DNA of 64,000 nt from Symbiobacterium thermophilum IAM 14863. GTDB lineage: Bacteria; Bacillota; Sulfobacillia; Symbiobacteriales; Symbiobacteriaceae. The translations under genes and the position numbers were made by a program. Shown here piece by piece: positions 17,595 through 26,655 of this stretch (its first letter is position 1; each line of letters begins with the position of its first letter). The notes beneath the pieces are model-generated. The model had not been told where the DNA came from and ran no database searches. It saw only the letters and a program-made list of their open reading frames with translations. The DNA lies in NCBI RefSeq assembly GCF_000009905.1, contig NC_006177.1, positions 3,482,595-3,546,594 of the forward strand, read 5' to 3'.

Positions 17595-19358
17595 ATGTCC
17601 TCATCCCACAGTTCCCTCATCCGGTTCCTGGGCCGCTACAAGTGGCGCTACCTGGTTGGCGTGCTGGCGCTGGCCGGCACGGACCTGCTGCAGCAGGTCA
17701 CGCCCCGGCTCATTGGCTTGTTCGTGGACGACCTGGACGCCGGCGTCCTGGACCTTTCCGGCATCTACCGGTACCTGGCGCTCATCGTCGGCACGGCCCT
17801 GGGCGTCGCGTTTCTGCGCTTCGTCTGGCGGATCTACGTCTTCGGCACGGCCCGCCTGGTCGAGCGCGACCTGCGCGCAGACCTGTTCGCGCATCTGGAG
17901 AAGCTCTCCGCCTCCTTCTTCCACCGGCACAAGACCGGCGACATCATGGCCATGGCGACCAACGACCTGCAGGCCGTGCGCGGCATCGCGGGCGAGGGCG
18001 TACTGATGGCCGCGGACGCGGTGGCGATGACCGTGTTCACGCTCATCGCCATGGTCTCGACCATCGGCCTGAAGCTCTCCCTGTGGGCGCTCCTGCCCCT
18101 GCCGTTCCTGGCGCTGGTCATCGGCGTGGTCGGGAAGGCGATCTTCGCACGTTCCCGGGCGGTGCAGGACAGCTTCGCCCGGCTTTCCGATGTGGTGCAG
18201 GAGAACATCTCCGGCGTTCGGGTGGTCAAGGCCTTCGTCCAGGAGGCGGCGGAGGAGGCGAAGTTTGACGAGGCCAACCGGGACTACATCCGCCGCTTCA
18301 TGGCGATGATGCGGGTCGACGGCATCTTCGACCCCATCGTCAACCTCTTCGCCGGGCTCTGCTATGTCGTCGCGCTGCTGGTCCCCGGCCGGGCCGTGCT
18401 CCGGGGCGAGATTTCGGTGGGCGACTTCGCCTCGCTCACGATGTACATCGGGATGCTCATCTGGCCGATGATCGCCGCCGGTTGGGTGGTGCAGATCATC
18501 CAGCGGGGCTTCGCCGGCTTTGCCCGGATCCGCGAGGTGCTGCTCACCGAGCCCGAGGTCCGGGACGCGCCGCAGACGATCGTTCCGGAGGACGGCCGGC
18601 TGCGGGGCGACATTCTCATCCGCGACCTGACCTTTCAGTACAGCCCGGACAGCCCGCCCGTCCTGGACGGCATCAACCTCCACATCCGGCCGGGACAGAC
18701 CCTGGGCGTCCTGGGCCGCACGGGCAGCGGCAAGTCCTCCCTGGCCTCCCTGCTCACCCGCATCTACGACCCGCCCCGCGGCACGGTCTTCATCGACGGC
18801 GTCGACGTCCTGGAGCTGCCGCTGGACCTGCTCCGCCGGTCCATCGCCGCCGTGCCCCAGGAGGCGTTCCTCTTCTCCCGCACGGTGCGCGAGAACATCG
18901 CGTTCGCGCCGGGCGACTGGACCGAAGAGCAGATTCGCCGGGCGGCCCGCACCGCCCACGTGGAGCAGGACATCCTCGAGTTCCTGCCCGACGGCTACGA
19001 CACCCTGGTCGGCGAGCGAGGCGCCACGCTCTCCGGCGGCCAGCGGCAGCGGATCAGCCTCGCCCGGGCCGTCCTGAAGGACGCGCCGATCCTGGTGCTG
19101 GACGACTGCCTGTCCGCGGTCGACACCGCGACCGAACAGCGCATCCTGAACGGCCTGCGGCCCGTCATGCAGGGGCGGACGACGATCATCATCTCCCACC
19201 GGGTGGCGGCGGTGAAGGCCGCGGACCAGATCATCGTACTGGAAAGGGGCCGCATCGTCGAGTCCGGCACCCACGACGAGTTGCTCGCCCTGGGCGGCCG
19301 CTACTTCCGCACCTATCAGCGCCAACAGCTCGAGGAGTCCATCGCCTCCCTCGGGTAG
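17595..19358 (+). CDS. ABC exporter half-transporter with degenerate nucleotide site (YheI/BmrC-like)
   Basis: A six-helix type-IV exporter domain (residues about 15-310) is followed by an ATPase domain with Walker A GRTGSGKSS (about 374), signature LSGGQRQR and Walker B ILVLDDCLSAVD. The catalytic Glu after Walker B is Asp, as in the degenerate-site subunit of heterodimeric exporters such as YheI/BmrC of Bacillus. It pairs with the next gene to export drugs or lipids. I chose the ATG at 17595 because AGAGG lies 5 nt upstream; a GTG at 17589 overlaps that site. Confidence 0.9.
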   Translation: MSSSHSSLIRFLGRYKWRYLVGVLALAGTDLLQQVTPRLIGLFVDDLDAGVLDLSGIYRYLALIVGTALGVAFLRFVWRIYVFGTARLVERDLRADLFAHLEKLSASFFHRHKTGDIMAMATNDLQAVRGIAGEGVLMAADAVAMTVFTLIAMVSTIGLKLSLWALLPLPFLALVIGVVGKAIFARSRAVQDSFARLSDVVQENISGVRVVKAFVQEAAEEAKFDEANRDYIRRFMAMMRVDGIFDPIVNLFAGLCYVVALLVPGRAVLRGEISVGDFASLTMYIGMLIWPMIAAGWVVQIIQRGFAGFARIREVLLTEPEVRDAPQTIVPEDGRLRGDILIRDLTFQYSPDSPPVLDGINLHIRPGQTLGVLGRTGSGKSSLASLLTRIYDPPRGTVFIDGVDVLELPLDLLRRSIAAVPQEAFLFSRTVRENIAFAPGDWTEEQIRRAARTAHVEQDILEFLPDGYDTLVGERGATLSGGQRQRISLARAVLKDAPILVLDDCLSAVDTATEQRILNGLRPVMQGRTTIIISHRVAAVKAADQIIVLERGRIVESGTHDELLALGGRYFRTYQRQQLEESIASLG

Positions 19359-19376
19359 CCCACACAGGAGGATGTT

Positions 19377-21215
19377 ATGGCGGACTTCCGCGAAGAAGAG
19401 GCCCTTGGCAAGGTCTACGACGCCCGACTCATGGCCCGGCTGCTCTCCTACGCCCGTCCGCACTGGAAGGCCCTGCTGGTATGCATTGCGATGCTCGGCG
19501 TGGCCGTGAGCCTGGACTTGCTCGTCCCCAAGCTGGTGCAGGTCGCCATCGACGACTACCTCGTCCTCGGCGACGCCCCTGCCGCGGCGGTCGGCCTCAA
19601 CCGGCTCGCCTTCTGGCTGATCGCGGCGCTGGTCGCCAACTTCTTCGTCTCCTACGGCGAGGTTCTGCTGCTCCAGTTCACCGGGCAGAAGATCATCTAT
19701 GCGATCCGCAAGGATCTCTTCGGCCACCTTCAGCGGCTGCACCTCCAGTTCTTTGACCGCAACCCGGCCGGGCGGCTGGTCACCCGGGTCACCAACGACA
19801 CCGAGACCCTGAGTGAGATGTACACCAGTGTGCTGGTCAACCTGTTCCGGGACGTCTTCACGCTGGTCGGGGTAGCCGTGGTTATGGTGAGGACCCATCC
19901 CAGGCTGGCCGCGGTCAGCCTCGCCCTCATCCCGCTGGTCGCCTACTACACCCGCTTCTTCGCAGCGAAGGCGCGCGACGCCTGGCGTGAGGTGCGGGTG
20001 CGGCTCGCCCGCATCAACGCCTTCGTCTCGGAGCACGTGAGCGGCATGCGGGTGGTGCAGCTCTTCGCCCGGGAGGCGCAGACGTTCGCCGAGTTCAAAC
20101 GGGAGAACGATGAGTACAACCGGGCCTCCTGGCGGCAGTTGATGGTCTGGGCCGTCTTCCGGCCCGTCCTCGACCTCCTGGCCAGCGTCACCATCGCCCT
20201 GGTGCTGTGGTATGGCGGCCTGCAGGCCCTGGGCGGCGGCCTCACGCCCGGCGTCCTGCTCCTGTTCGTCACCCTCTCCCGCCGCTTCTTCGAGCCACTC
20301 ATGCAACTGGCCGAGAAGTTCAACATCCTGCAGAGCGCCATGGCCTCGGCCGAGCGCATCTTCATGCTGATGGACACGCCGCCGGCCATCGTAGACCCGC
20401 CGGACCCCAAACCGCTGGGCCGGGTCACCGGCGCGGTGGAGTTCCGCAACGTCTGGTTCGCGTACAACGAGGGCGACTGGGTCCTGAAGGACGTGTCGTT
20501 CCGGGCCGAGCCGGGCCAGACCATCGCCTTCGTCGGCCACACCGGGGCCGGCAAGTCCTCCATCATCAACCTGCTGTGCCGGTTCTACGACGTGCAGAAG
20601 GGCCAGGTGCTGGTGGACGGCCTCGACGTACGGGAGGTCGCCACCGCCGAGCTGCGGCGGTCCATCGGCCTCATGGCGCAGGACGTCTTCCTCTTCAGCG
20701 GCGACATCCGGTCCAACATCCGCTTGGGCAACACGGAGATCAGCGATGAGCGGGTGCGGGAAGCGGCCCGCATCGTGGGGGCGGACGAGTTCATCCGCGA
20801 GCTGCGCAACGGCTACGACGAGCCCGTGGCCGAGCGGGGCGCCACCCTTTCGGCGGGGCAGCGGCAGCTGCTCTCCTTCGCCCGGGCCCTGGCCTTCGAT
20901 CCCCCGATCCTCGTGCTGGACGAGGCCACCGCCTCCATCGATTCCGAGACCGAGGCGCTGATCCAGAAAGCCCTGAGGGAGCTGACGAAGGGGCGCACCA
21001 CTTTCATCGTGGCGCACCGGCTCTCCACCATCCAGCACGCGGATCAGATCATCGTGCTGCACAAGGGCCGGATCCACGAGCAGGGCACCCACGAGGAGCT
21101 GCTGGCCAGGCAGGGCCTGTACTACAAGCTCTGGCGGCTGCAGTTCGAGGAGCACCTGGAGGAGCGGGATGCGCCGACCGAGACGCTGATGCCGGCGACC
21201 CACCCGTCGGCGTAA
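19377..21215 (+). CDS. ABC exporter half-transporter, catalytic partner (YheH/BmrD-like)
   Basis: This 612-residue protein has a six-helix exporter domain (about 25-330) and an ATPase with Walker A GHTGAGKSS (about 390), signature LSAGQRQ and Walker B ILVLDEATASID. The Walker B Glu is intact, but the signature has Ala for Gly. Together with the preceding gene this gives one consensus and one degenerate ATP site, the usual asymmetric arrangement. It starts 18 nt after that gene with AGGAGGA upstream. N-terminal DFREEEALGKVYDARLM matches the YheH-type extension. Confidence 0.9.
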   Translation: MADFREEEALGKVYDARLMARLLSYARPHWKALLVCIAMLGVAVSLDLLVPKLVQVAIDDYLVLGDAPAAAVGLNRLAFWLIAALVANFFVSYGEVLLLQFTGQKIIYAIRKDLFGHLQRLHLQFFDRNPAGRLVTRVTNDTETLSEMYTSVLVNLFRDVFTLVGVAVVMVRTHPRLAAVSLALIPLVAYYTRFFAAKARDAWREVRVRLARINAFVSEHVSGMRVVQLFAREAQTFAEFKRENDEYNRASWRQLMVWAVFRPVLDLLASVTIALVLWYGGLQALGGGLTPGVLLLFVTLSRRFFEPLMQLAEKFNILQSAMASAERIFMLMDTPPAIVDPPDPKPLGRVTGAVEFRNVWFAYNEGDWVLKDVSFRAEPGQTIAFVGHTGAGKSSIINLLCRFYDVQKGQVLVDGLDVREVATAELRRSIGLMAQDVFLFSGDIRSNIRLGNTEISDERVREAARIVGADEFIRELRNGYDEPVAERGATLSAGQRQLLSFARALAFDPPILVLDEATASIDSETEALIQKALRELTKGRTTFIVAHRLSTIQHADQIIVLHKGRIHEQGTHEELLARQGLYYKLWRLQFEEHLEERDAPTETLMPATHPSA

Positions 21216-21243
21216 CCCGGGTTCATGTTGCGCAAGTGCAGGA

Positions 21244-21287
21244 GGGGCTGTCCCTGAGCCATCCCAGATGGCTCTTGGGACAGCCCC
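21244..21287 (+). terminator. Terminator of the ABC exporter operon
   Basis: GGGGCTGTCCC (21244-21254) pairs with GGGACAGCCCC (21277-21287), and an inner GAGCCAT/ATGGCTC stem extends the hairpin. Confidence 0.7.
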
Positions 21288-21538
21288 TTCGAGTCCCCTG
21301 GGCACCGCATGGGTGATGCTCTCCCCGCCTCTGCGACTCCAGGTGGGCGATGACGCGTTCCTTGCAGCCCGGCCCACGCGCCACCTCTCTACGGTTTCGG
21401 CCAGGAGGCGGAATGGGCACCGAGCGGTGAGGGACGAGTGCATATTCCGCCTCGAACTGGGAGGGCGAGAGGCAACGAGCCCGCCACCCGGACGGAGGCG
21501 GTCGCCGCAGTGCCGGCGGAGCCGCTCGAACAGCAAGA

Positions 21539-21568
21539 AAGGGACCGCCCCGACCGAGGCGATCCCTT
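21539..21568 (-). terminator. Terminator of ptsHI
   Basis: On the minus strand AAGGGATCGCC pairs with GGCGGTCCCTT (one mismatch), followed by TCTTG. It lies 19 nt past the ptsI stop. Confidence 0.65.
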
Positions 21569-21586
21569 GCCATTCTTGACGTTGGA

Positions 21587-23293
21587 CTACCCGACACGCC
21601 GGACCAGCGGCCCAACCAGCGCCAGCACTTCCTCGGGCGTGCCCAACTCCAGGCACTCCCGGGCCACCGCCCGCGCCTCCGCGGCCGGCGTGGACCGCAC
21701 CAGCCGCTTGATGCGAGGCAGCAGGGCAGGGGCCATCGAGAGCTCGTCCACGCCCAGGCCGAGCAGAAGCAGGGCACCCTCCGGCAGCCCACCCATCTCG
21801 CCGCACACGCCGACCCACTTGCCGGCGGCGTGCGCCGCCTGCACGATGCGGTCGATCAGCCGCAGGACGGCCGGATGGTAGGGCTGGTACATCTCCGTCA
21901 GCTCCGGGTTGCCCCGGTCCACCGCCAGGGTGTACTGCACCAGGTCGTTGGTGCCGATGGAGAAGAAGTCCACCTCCCGGGCCAGGTGATCGGCCAGGAG
22001 AGCGGCGGACGGGATCTCCACCATGATGCCGACCTCGTACCGGTCGGCCACCGGATGACCCTCGGCCTCCAGCGAGCGGCGGGCCTCCGCCAGGGCCTCC
22101 TTCGCCCGGCGCAGGTCGCTCAGGCCGCTCACCATGGGGAACATGATGGCCAGCCGGCCATGGACCGACGCCCGAAGCAGCGCCCGCAACTGCGTCTGGA
22201 AGAGCTCGGGGCGGCGGAAGCACAGCCTGAGGGCCCGGACGCCCAGGAAGGGGTTCTCCTCCTTCGCCAGGCCCAGGTACGGCACGTCCTTGTCACCGCC
22301 GATATCCAGGGTGCGGATGATCACCCGCTGCCCGCGGGCGTTCCGCAGAGCCTCGGCGTAGGCCTGATACTGCTCCTCCTCCGTGGGGGCGGTGGAACGC
22401 CCCATGAAGAGGAACTCGGAGCGGAGGAGGCCGATGCCCTCGGCGCCCTTCTCCATCGCGAAGGCCACCTCGCCGGGCGAGCCGGCGTTGCCCGCCAGCT
22501 CCACCCGCACGCCGTCCGGAGTCTCGGCCGGCAGCGACGCCTCGGCCCGGTCGCGTTCCGCCTGCTCGCGGGCGCGCGCCATGGCGGCCTCGTAGCGGCT
22601 GCGCGTCTCCGCTCCCGGATCGAGAACGACCTCGCCCGCGTCGCCGTCCAGCGCGACCGTCATGCCGTCGGACGCGGCCTCGAGCACGCCGGCCGTTGCC
22701 ACCACCGCGGGGATGCCCCAGGAGCGGGCCAGGATCGTGGTGTGCGAGGTGGGCCCGCCCTGCTCCGTCACGATGCCCAGGAGCAGCGAGCGGTCGATGC
22801 CAATGGTGTCCGTGGGGGCCAGGTCCCGCGCTACGACCACCGACGGCCGCTGCAGCACGACCCCCACCGTGCGGCCGGTCAGGGCCGCGACAAGCCGCCG
22901 GCCCACGTCGCGCACGTCGGCCGCGCGCTCCCGCAGATACTCGTCATCCAGGGCCTCCAGCATCGCGGCGAACTGCTCCGTGGCGGTGCGCACGGCCTCC
23001 TCGGCTGGCTGCCCGTCCCGGATGGCTGCCTCCACCAGGTTCTGCAGCTCCGGATCCTGGAGCATCAGCTGGTGCGCGGTCAGGATCTCCCGGCCCTGGT
23101 CGTCGGCCCGCTCGGCCAGGGCGTTGAGCTCATTCTCGGCGCGGCGGCGGGCCTCCTCAAACCGGGCCAGCTCCTCCTCCGGAGCAGCAGCCGCCCGTGC
23201 CGCGGTCTCCGGCTGCCCCTCCCGGTAGACGAACGCGGGACCGATGACGACGCCCGCGGCGGCCGCGACGCCGTTCAGGACCTTTTCACTCAC
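21587..23293 (-). CDS. ptsI: Phosphoenolpyruvate-protein phosphotransferase (enzyme I)
   Basis: Enzyme I takes phosphate from phosphoenolpyruvate on a histidine and passes it to HPr. The protein (568 residues) shows the phospho-histidine region GGPTSHTTILARSWGIP (near residue 190), the PEP-binding barrel with GIGLLRSEFLFM, and the C-terminal motif FSIGTNDLVQYTLA. Length fits the family. The GTG at 23293 overlaps the end of ptsH, so the two are translationally coupled. No sugar-specific EII genes are present in the window, so the route of sugar entry is not visible here. Confidence 0.93.
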   Translation of the reverse strand: MSEKVLNGVAAAAGVVIGPAFVYREGQPETAARAAAAPEEELARFEEARRRAENELNALAERADDQGREILTAHQLMLQDPELQNLVEAAIRDGQPAEEAVRTATEQFAAMLEALDDEYLRERAADVRDVGRRLVAALTGRTVGVVLQRPSVVVARDLAPTDTIGIDRSLLLGIVTEQGGPTSHTTILARSWGIPAVVATAGVLEAASDGMTVALDGDAGEVVLDPGAETRSRYEAAMARAREQAERDRAEASLPAETPDGVRVELAGNAGSPGEVAFAMEKGAEGIGLLRSEFLFMGRSTAPTEEEQYQAYAEALRNARGQRVIIRTLDIGGDKDVPYLGLAKEENPFLGVRALRLCFRRPELFQTQLRALLRASVHGRLAIMFPMVSGLSDLRRAKEALAEARRSLEAEGHPVADRYEVGIMVEIPSAALLADHLAREVDFFSIGTNDLVQYTLAVDRGNPELTEMYQPYHPAVLRLIDRIVQAAHAAGKWVGVCGEMGGLPEGALLLLGLGVDELSMAPALLPRIKRLVRSTPAAEARAVARECLELGTPEEVLALVGPLVRRVG

Positions 23294-23552
23294 CGAGGCC
23301 ACCCTCAATCAGCGCGGCCAGCGCCGCCATGGCCTCCTCTTCCCGGGGCCCCTGGCAGCGGATGACGATGGTCTCCCCCTGGGCGACGCCGAGGCTCAGG
23401 AGGGAGAGCAGGGAACGGGCCGAGACCTCCTTCTCGCCCTTGCGCACGAAGATCTCCGTGTCGGCGAACTTCTGCACTTCCTTGACGAACAGTGCGGCGG
23501 GCCTGGCATGCAGTCCGGTGGGGTTGCTTAGGGTAAAGGTCCTTTCTACCAT
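23286..23552 (-). CDS. ptsH: Phosphocarrier protein HPr
   Basis: The product has 88 residues. The phosphorylated histidine is H15 in NPTGLHARPAAL. A serine at residue 47 in SARSLLSLLSLG aligns with the regulatory Ser46 of Bacillus HPr, which HPr kinase uses for carbon catabolite control, so both PTS transfer and catabolite regulation are possible. The ATG at 23552 is preceded by GAGGAGG about 12 nt upstream, a somewhat long spacing; the in-frame TTG further upstream has no site. A TACTAT-like -10 lies near 23600 on the minus strand but its -35 is poor. Confidence 0.92.
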   Translation of the reverse strand: MVERTFTLSNPTGLHARPAALFVKEVQKFADTEIFVRKGEKEVSARSLLSLLSLGVAQGETIVIRCQGPREEEAMAALAALIEGGLGE

Positions 23553-23658
23553 GCGGCGGACACTCCTCCTCGGTAACTTCCGCAAAGGCGTTTAACAATA
23601 GTATCCGGGATTGCGGCCCGGCTGTCCAGAAGGATTCGGTACATTTTGCGGCGTATCC

Positions 23659-24366
23659 ATGCCGAGTCGCGGTGGAAAGGGGGTGCTTGAGCTGCAGCTG
23701 AAGATCGATCCGGAGCTGGGCCGGCAGCTGCCCTTCCTCACGCTGGGGCTGCTGCAGATCGAAGGGCTCGAGAACGGCCCAGCCACCGCCGCCCTCCAGG
23801 CGCTCGCGGACGCGACCGTGTCGCAGACCCGCGCGGCGCTGCAGCTGGAGGAGATCACCCGGCTTCCGGCGATCTCCGGCTGGCGCAAGGCGCTGAAAGC
23901 CCTGGGGACGGACCCCGCCCGGTACCGGGTCTCCTCGGAGCGGCTGCTGAGGCGCATCGTCAAGGGCGACGGCCTGCCCAGGGTGAACCTGATCGTCGAC
24001 CTGGTCAACGTGTGGTCGGCGGCCTCGGGTCTGCCCATCGGGCTGTATGACGCCGACCGGCTGGAAGGCGACACCCTGGCGTTCGGCGCAGGCCGGGAGG
24101 GAGAGCGGTACCGGACGCTGGCCGGCACCGACATGGAGACCCTGGGCAAACCCGTGCTGCGGGATGCCGCGGGGCCCTGCGGCTCGCCCATCACGGACTC
24201 CGACCGCACCGCCACCCACGAGGGGACTCGCCGCTGCATCGCGGTGGTCTTCGGACCGCCGCTGTACGACCGGGACGAGTTCGAGCGGCATTGCGACCTG
24301 CTGGCCGACTGGGTCCGGCACTTCACCACCGGCAGGGTGACGGCACGGGGGTGCGTCGTCTCATAA
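23659..24366 (+). CDS. B3/B4 domain (PheT editing-domain-like) protein
   Basis: This protein of about 235 residues matches the free-standing B3/B4 domain family, related to the editing domain of the phenylalanyl-tRNA synthetase beta subunit. Characteristic parts are VNLIVDLVNVWSAASGLPIGLYDADRLEG and the C-terminal FGPPLYDRDEFE. Free-standing versions may hydrolyse mischarged tRNA, but their substrate is often unknown. The start is uncertain: the ATG at 23659 lacks a ribosome binding site, while AAAGGGGGTG at about 23676-23685 points to initiation at the GTG at 23683 or a CTG at 23692. The conserved domain begins at about LQLKIDPELG, so any of these works. Confidence 0.75.
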   Translation: MPSRGGKGVLELQLKIDPELGRQLPFLTLGLLQIEGLENGPATAALQALADATVSQTRAALQLEEITRLPAISGWRKALKALGTDPARYRVSSERLLRRIVKGDGLPRVNLIVDLVNVWSAASGLPIGLYDADRLEGDTLAFGAGREGERYRTLAGTDMETLGKPVLRDAAGPCGSPITDSDRTATHEGTRRCIAVVFGPPLYDRDEFERHCDLLADWVRHFTTGRVTARGCVVS

Positions 24367-24387
24367 ACTCCGCCTTCTCGTCCCGGA

Positions 24388-24684
24388 TTATGCGATAAGC
24401 AGGCCACACCCGCCTGCCACCGGCGGAAAGACCGCCAGGTCTGCGCCGGGTGGCACGGGTGTGGCCATTCCTTGCAGATCACGTATGGAGCGTCCGGCGA
24501 TGAACACCTGCACATGCGGGAGCAACGCGGCGCCGTCCGGGGTGAGGATCTGCCCCTCCAGCCCGGGACACTGGGCGACCAGCCGGCGAAGCACATCTCC
24601 CACCGGCTCACCGGGCGTGCCCGGGACCTCGACCCGTGCGGCGCCGGCCAGGGCACGCAGCGTCGCGTAGAGACGAACCTGCAC
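24388..24684 (-). CDS. MoaD/ThiS-like ubiquitin-fold protein of the AOR operon
   Basis: This 98-residue beta-grasp protein has the MoaD features VRLYATLRALAG, VLRRLV and the near-terminal FPPVAGG. In MoaD the C-terminal GG is thiocarboxylated to carry sulfur into molybdopterin. Here the chain does not stop at GG but continues with CGLLIA, so the tail would have to be removed, or the protein is a specialised paralogue. It follows the aldehyde ferredoxin oxidoreductase gene by 3 nt, so it probably serves the tungstopterin cofactor of that enzyme. Confidence 0.82.
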   Translation of the reverse strand: MQVRLYATLRALAGAARVEVPGTPGEPVGDVLRRLVAQCPGLEGQILTPDGAALLPHVQVFIAGRSIRDLQGMATPVPPGADLAVFPPVAGGCGLLIA

Positions 24685-24687
24685 GGC

Positions 24688-26502
24688 TCAGATGATCTCC
24701 AGTTCCCGGAGTTTTTCTACCGGCACCACGCCGTTCTGCCAGCCGCGCGCCGCGTAGTACTCCTGGAGCATCACGTCCAGCTCCGACACCTGGCCGGCGC
24801 TGCCGCCGGTCGCAGGCTCCGTGAGGAAGCGCTTCGGAAGGTAATCGCTGCCCTCCCCCAGCCCGGCCAGGTTGTTGTAATACCGCTCCAGGTTGTAGAT
24901 GCGCTCGCCGGTGCGCATGACGTCCTCCGCCGTAAACGGCACGCCGGTGACCGCGCTGTAGGCCTGCGCGTACTCCTCCGCGCCCATTGCGAAGGCCGAG
25001 AACTTGCACAGGTCGAGGGAGTCGGAGAAAGCGTGCAGGTCCTGGAAGACCTTCAACAGCGCGCCCTTGCCCTCCGTGGCCAGCCGGTCGGTCTGTTCGG
25101 GGATCCCCGCGATCTCCGACGCCACCGTGTAGCCGCGCAGGTGGCAGGCGCCCCGGTTGGAGGTCGCGTACCCCAGCCCGATCCCCTTGATGCCGCGCGG
25201 GTCGTAAGCCGGAATGGCCTGCCCCTTCACCGAGTTGGCCAGATCCGGCCGGCCGAAGGCCTTCGCCGCACCGTACGCGCCCAGACCCAGGGTCTTGCCC
25301 AGATCCCCCTCCGCGCGCGCGATGAGACCCGCCACCTCAATCATCCGTGCGGCGTCGCCCCAGGCGATGCCGTCCTTCACCAGTCCCAGCTCGGTGGCCT
25401 CCATGGTGGTGGAAAGCACATTGCCCAGCTCAATCGTGTCCATGCCGTAGTCGTTGCACAGATCCAGCAGCTTCGCCACCGCCCCGGCGTCGGTCAGGCC
25501 GCAGTTGACGCCCAGCGCCCACGCCGTCTCGTACTCGAAGGACTCGGTGCGGACCCCCGCGTAGGGGCCTTCCTTGATTTCCACCAGCTTCTTGCAGGCC
25601 ACGGGGCAGGCGTGGCAGGTGGGCTCCTCCACCAGGTACTGCGCCCGGATGGTCTCCCCCGAGATGGCCTCGGCATCCGGGTGGAAGGTCTCCTTGCCGT
25701 TGAAGGCCGGCAGGGCCCCGACCTCGTTGATGATGTTCATCAGCACGTTCGTGCCGTAGAGCGACAGGCCGCCCTTGCGCGGCGCGGTCAGCGCCCCCTC
25801 CATGATCGCCTTCAGGCCGGCCTTGCGGGCATCCTCGAAGGTATTCCGGCGGTCATCCGCGGGCTTCCACTGGTCCTTGATGTCGCCGATGGCCACGACC
25901 GCCTTCAGCTTCTTGGCGCCCATCACGGCGCCGGTGCCGCCACGACCGGCCGCGCGGTCGTTCTCGTTCAGGATCGAGGCGTAACGCACCAGATTCTCGC
26001 CGGCCGGGCCAATGGCCATGACTGAGACGTTCCTGCCGCCGTGCCGCTCCTGCAGGATCCGCACCGTCTCCCGGATGCCCTTGCCCCAGAGGTCCGAGGC
26101 ATCCGCCAGCCGTACGGTCCCGTTCTCACAGATCGCGTAGACGGGCGTCGGCGCGGCCCCGCGGAACAGCAGCCCGTCAAACCCTGACCAGCGGAGTCTG
26201 GCCGCGGACCAGCCGCCCATGTGGGAGTCGGTCACCCCGCCGGTGAGCGGCGACTTCGTGCAGACCGCCAGACGGCCGGACATATTGATGGCGCTGCCCG
26301 TGAGCGGACCGTTCATGAAGCAGAGCAGGTTCTCCGGCGACAGGGGATCGACCTCCGGCCCGTTGTCGAACACGTACTTCACACCGAGTCCCCGGCCGCC
26401 GATGTACTTGCGCGCCGCCTCCGGGTCGATCGGTTCGTAGTCGATGCGCCCTGTCGTCAGGTCGATGCGCGCGACGCGGTTCGCGTAGCCCGTGAGCGTC
26501 AT
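24688..26502 (-). CDS. aor: Tungsten-containing aldehyde:ferredoxin oxidoreductase
   Basis: This 604-residue protein shows the AOR N-terminus ARIDLTTG and GGRGLGVKY, the pterin-binding GAVMGAKKLKAV (about 190-203), the cluster cysteines C296, C299 and C303 in CHACPVAC, and a fourth Cys in DLCKFSAF (about 495). The family oxidises aldehydes to carboxylates with ferredoxin, or the reverse, using a tungsten bis-pterin cofactor and one [4Fe-4S] cluster. It forms an operon with the MoaD-like gene. The ribosome binding site GAGAGGGGTGG precedes the ATG. An AT-rich patch with TATTAT at about 26536-26541 is a possible -10. A shortened paralogue lies at 39593-40771. Confidence 0.92.
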   Translation of the reverse strand: MTLTGYANRVARIDLTTGRIDYEPIDPEAARKYIGGRGLGVKYVFDNGPEVDPLSPENLLCFMNGPLTGSAINMSGRLAVCTKSPLTGGVTDSHMGGWSAARLRWSGFDGLLFRGAAPTPVYAICENGTVRLADASDLWGKGIRETVRILQERHGGRNVSVMAIGPAGENLVRYASILNENDRAAGRGGTGAVMGAKKLKAVVAIGDIKDQWKPADDRRNTFEDARKAGLKAIMEGALTAPRKGGLSLYGTNVLMNIINEVGALPAFNGKETFHPDAEAISGETIRAQYLVEEPTCHACPVACKKLVEIKEGPYAGVRTESFEYETAWALGVNCGLTDAGAVAKLLDLCNDYGMDTIELGNVLSTTMEATELGLVKDGIAWGDAARMIEVAGLIARAEGDLGKTLGLGAYGAAKAFGRPDLANSVKGQAIPAYDPRGIKGIGLGYATSNRGACHLRGYTVASEIAGIPEQTDRLATEGKGALLKVFQDLHAFSDSLDLCKFSAFAMGAEEYAQAYSAVTGVPFTAEDVMRTGERIYNLERYYNNLAGLGEGSDYLPKRFLTEPATGGSAGQVSELDVMLQEYYAARGWQNGVVPVEKLRELEII

Positions 26503-26614
26503 GCTGAGCCACCCCTCTCAGTCGCATTTCTGCAATAATATTCGACAAATGCTGCGAATTCCTTCTTTGTGACAGGATGCACGTGAAGGGGGGAGGCTCG
26601 CCGGCTCAAGAGAA

Positions 26615-26643
26615 ACGGCCCCCGGGGGAGATCCGGGGGCCGT
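26615..26643 (-). terminator. Terminator after the bshB2-like gene
   Basis: ACGGCCCCCGG and CCGGGGGCCGT form an 11-bp stem with a 7-nt loop; on the minus strand TTCTCTT follows. It lies 13 nt past the stop. Confidence 0.75.
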
Positions 26644-26655
26644 TGCGTACGAGGT

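Larger units (their letters stand above)
21216..21586. other. Intergenic region between the ABC and pts genes
   Basis: The 371-nt gap contains two convergent terminators (21244-21287 and 21539-21568). Between them (about 21290-21535) I see no gene with a ribosome binding site and no other clear element. Confidence 0.5.

Noticed and set aside
17601-22223. 1540-codon minus-strand ORF
   Set aside because: Antisense to both ABC exporter genes and running into ptsI; no recognisable domain.
24472-26025. 517-codon plus-strand ORF
   Set aside because: Antisense to the aldehyde oxidoreductase gene, which has clear family motifs.
26499-26582. 27-codon ORF ending with ATGA at the aldehyde oxidoreductase start
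   Set aside because: There is no ribosome binding site upstream of its GTG, and the likely promoter lies within it, so it would not be transcribed whole.
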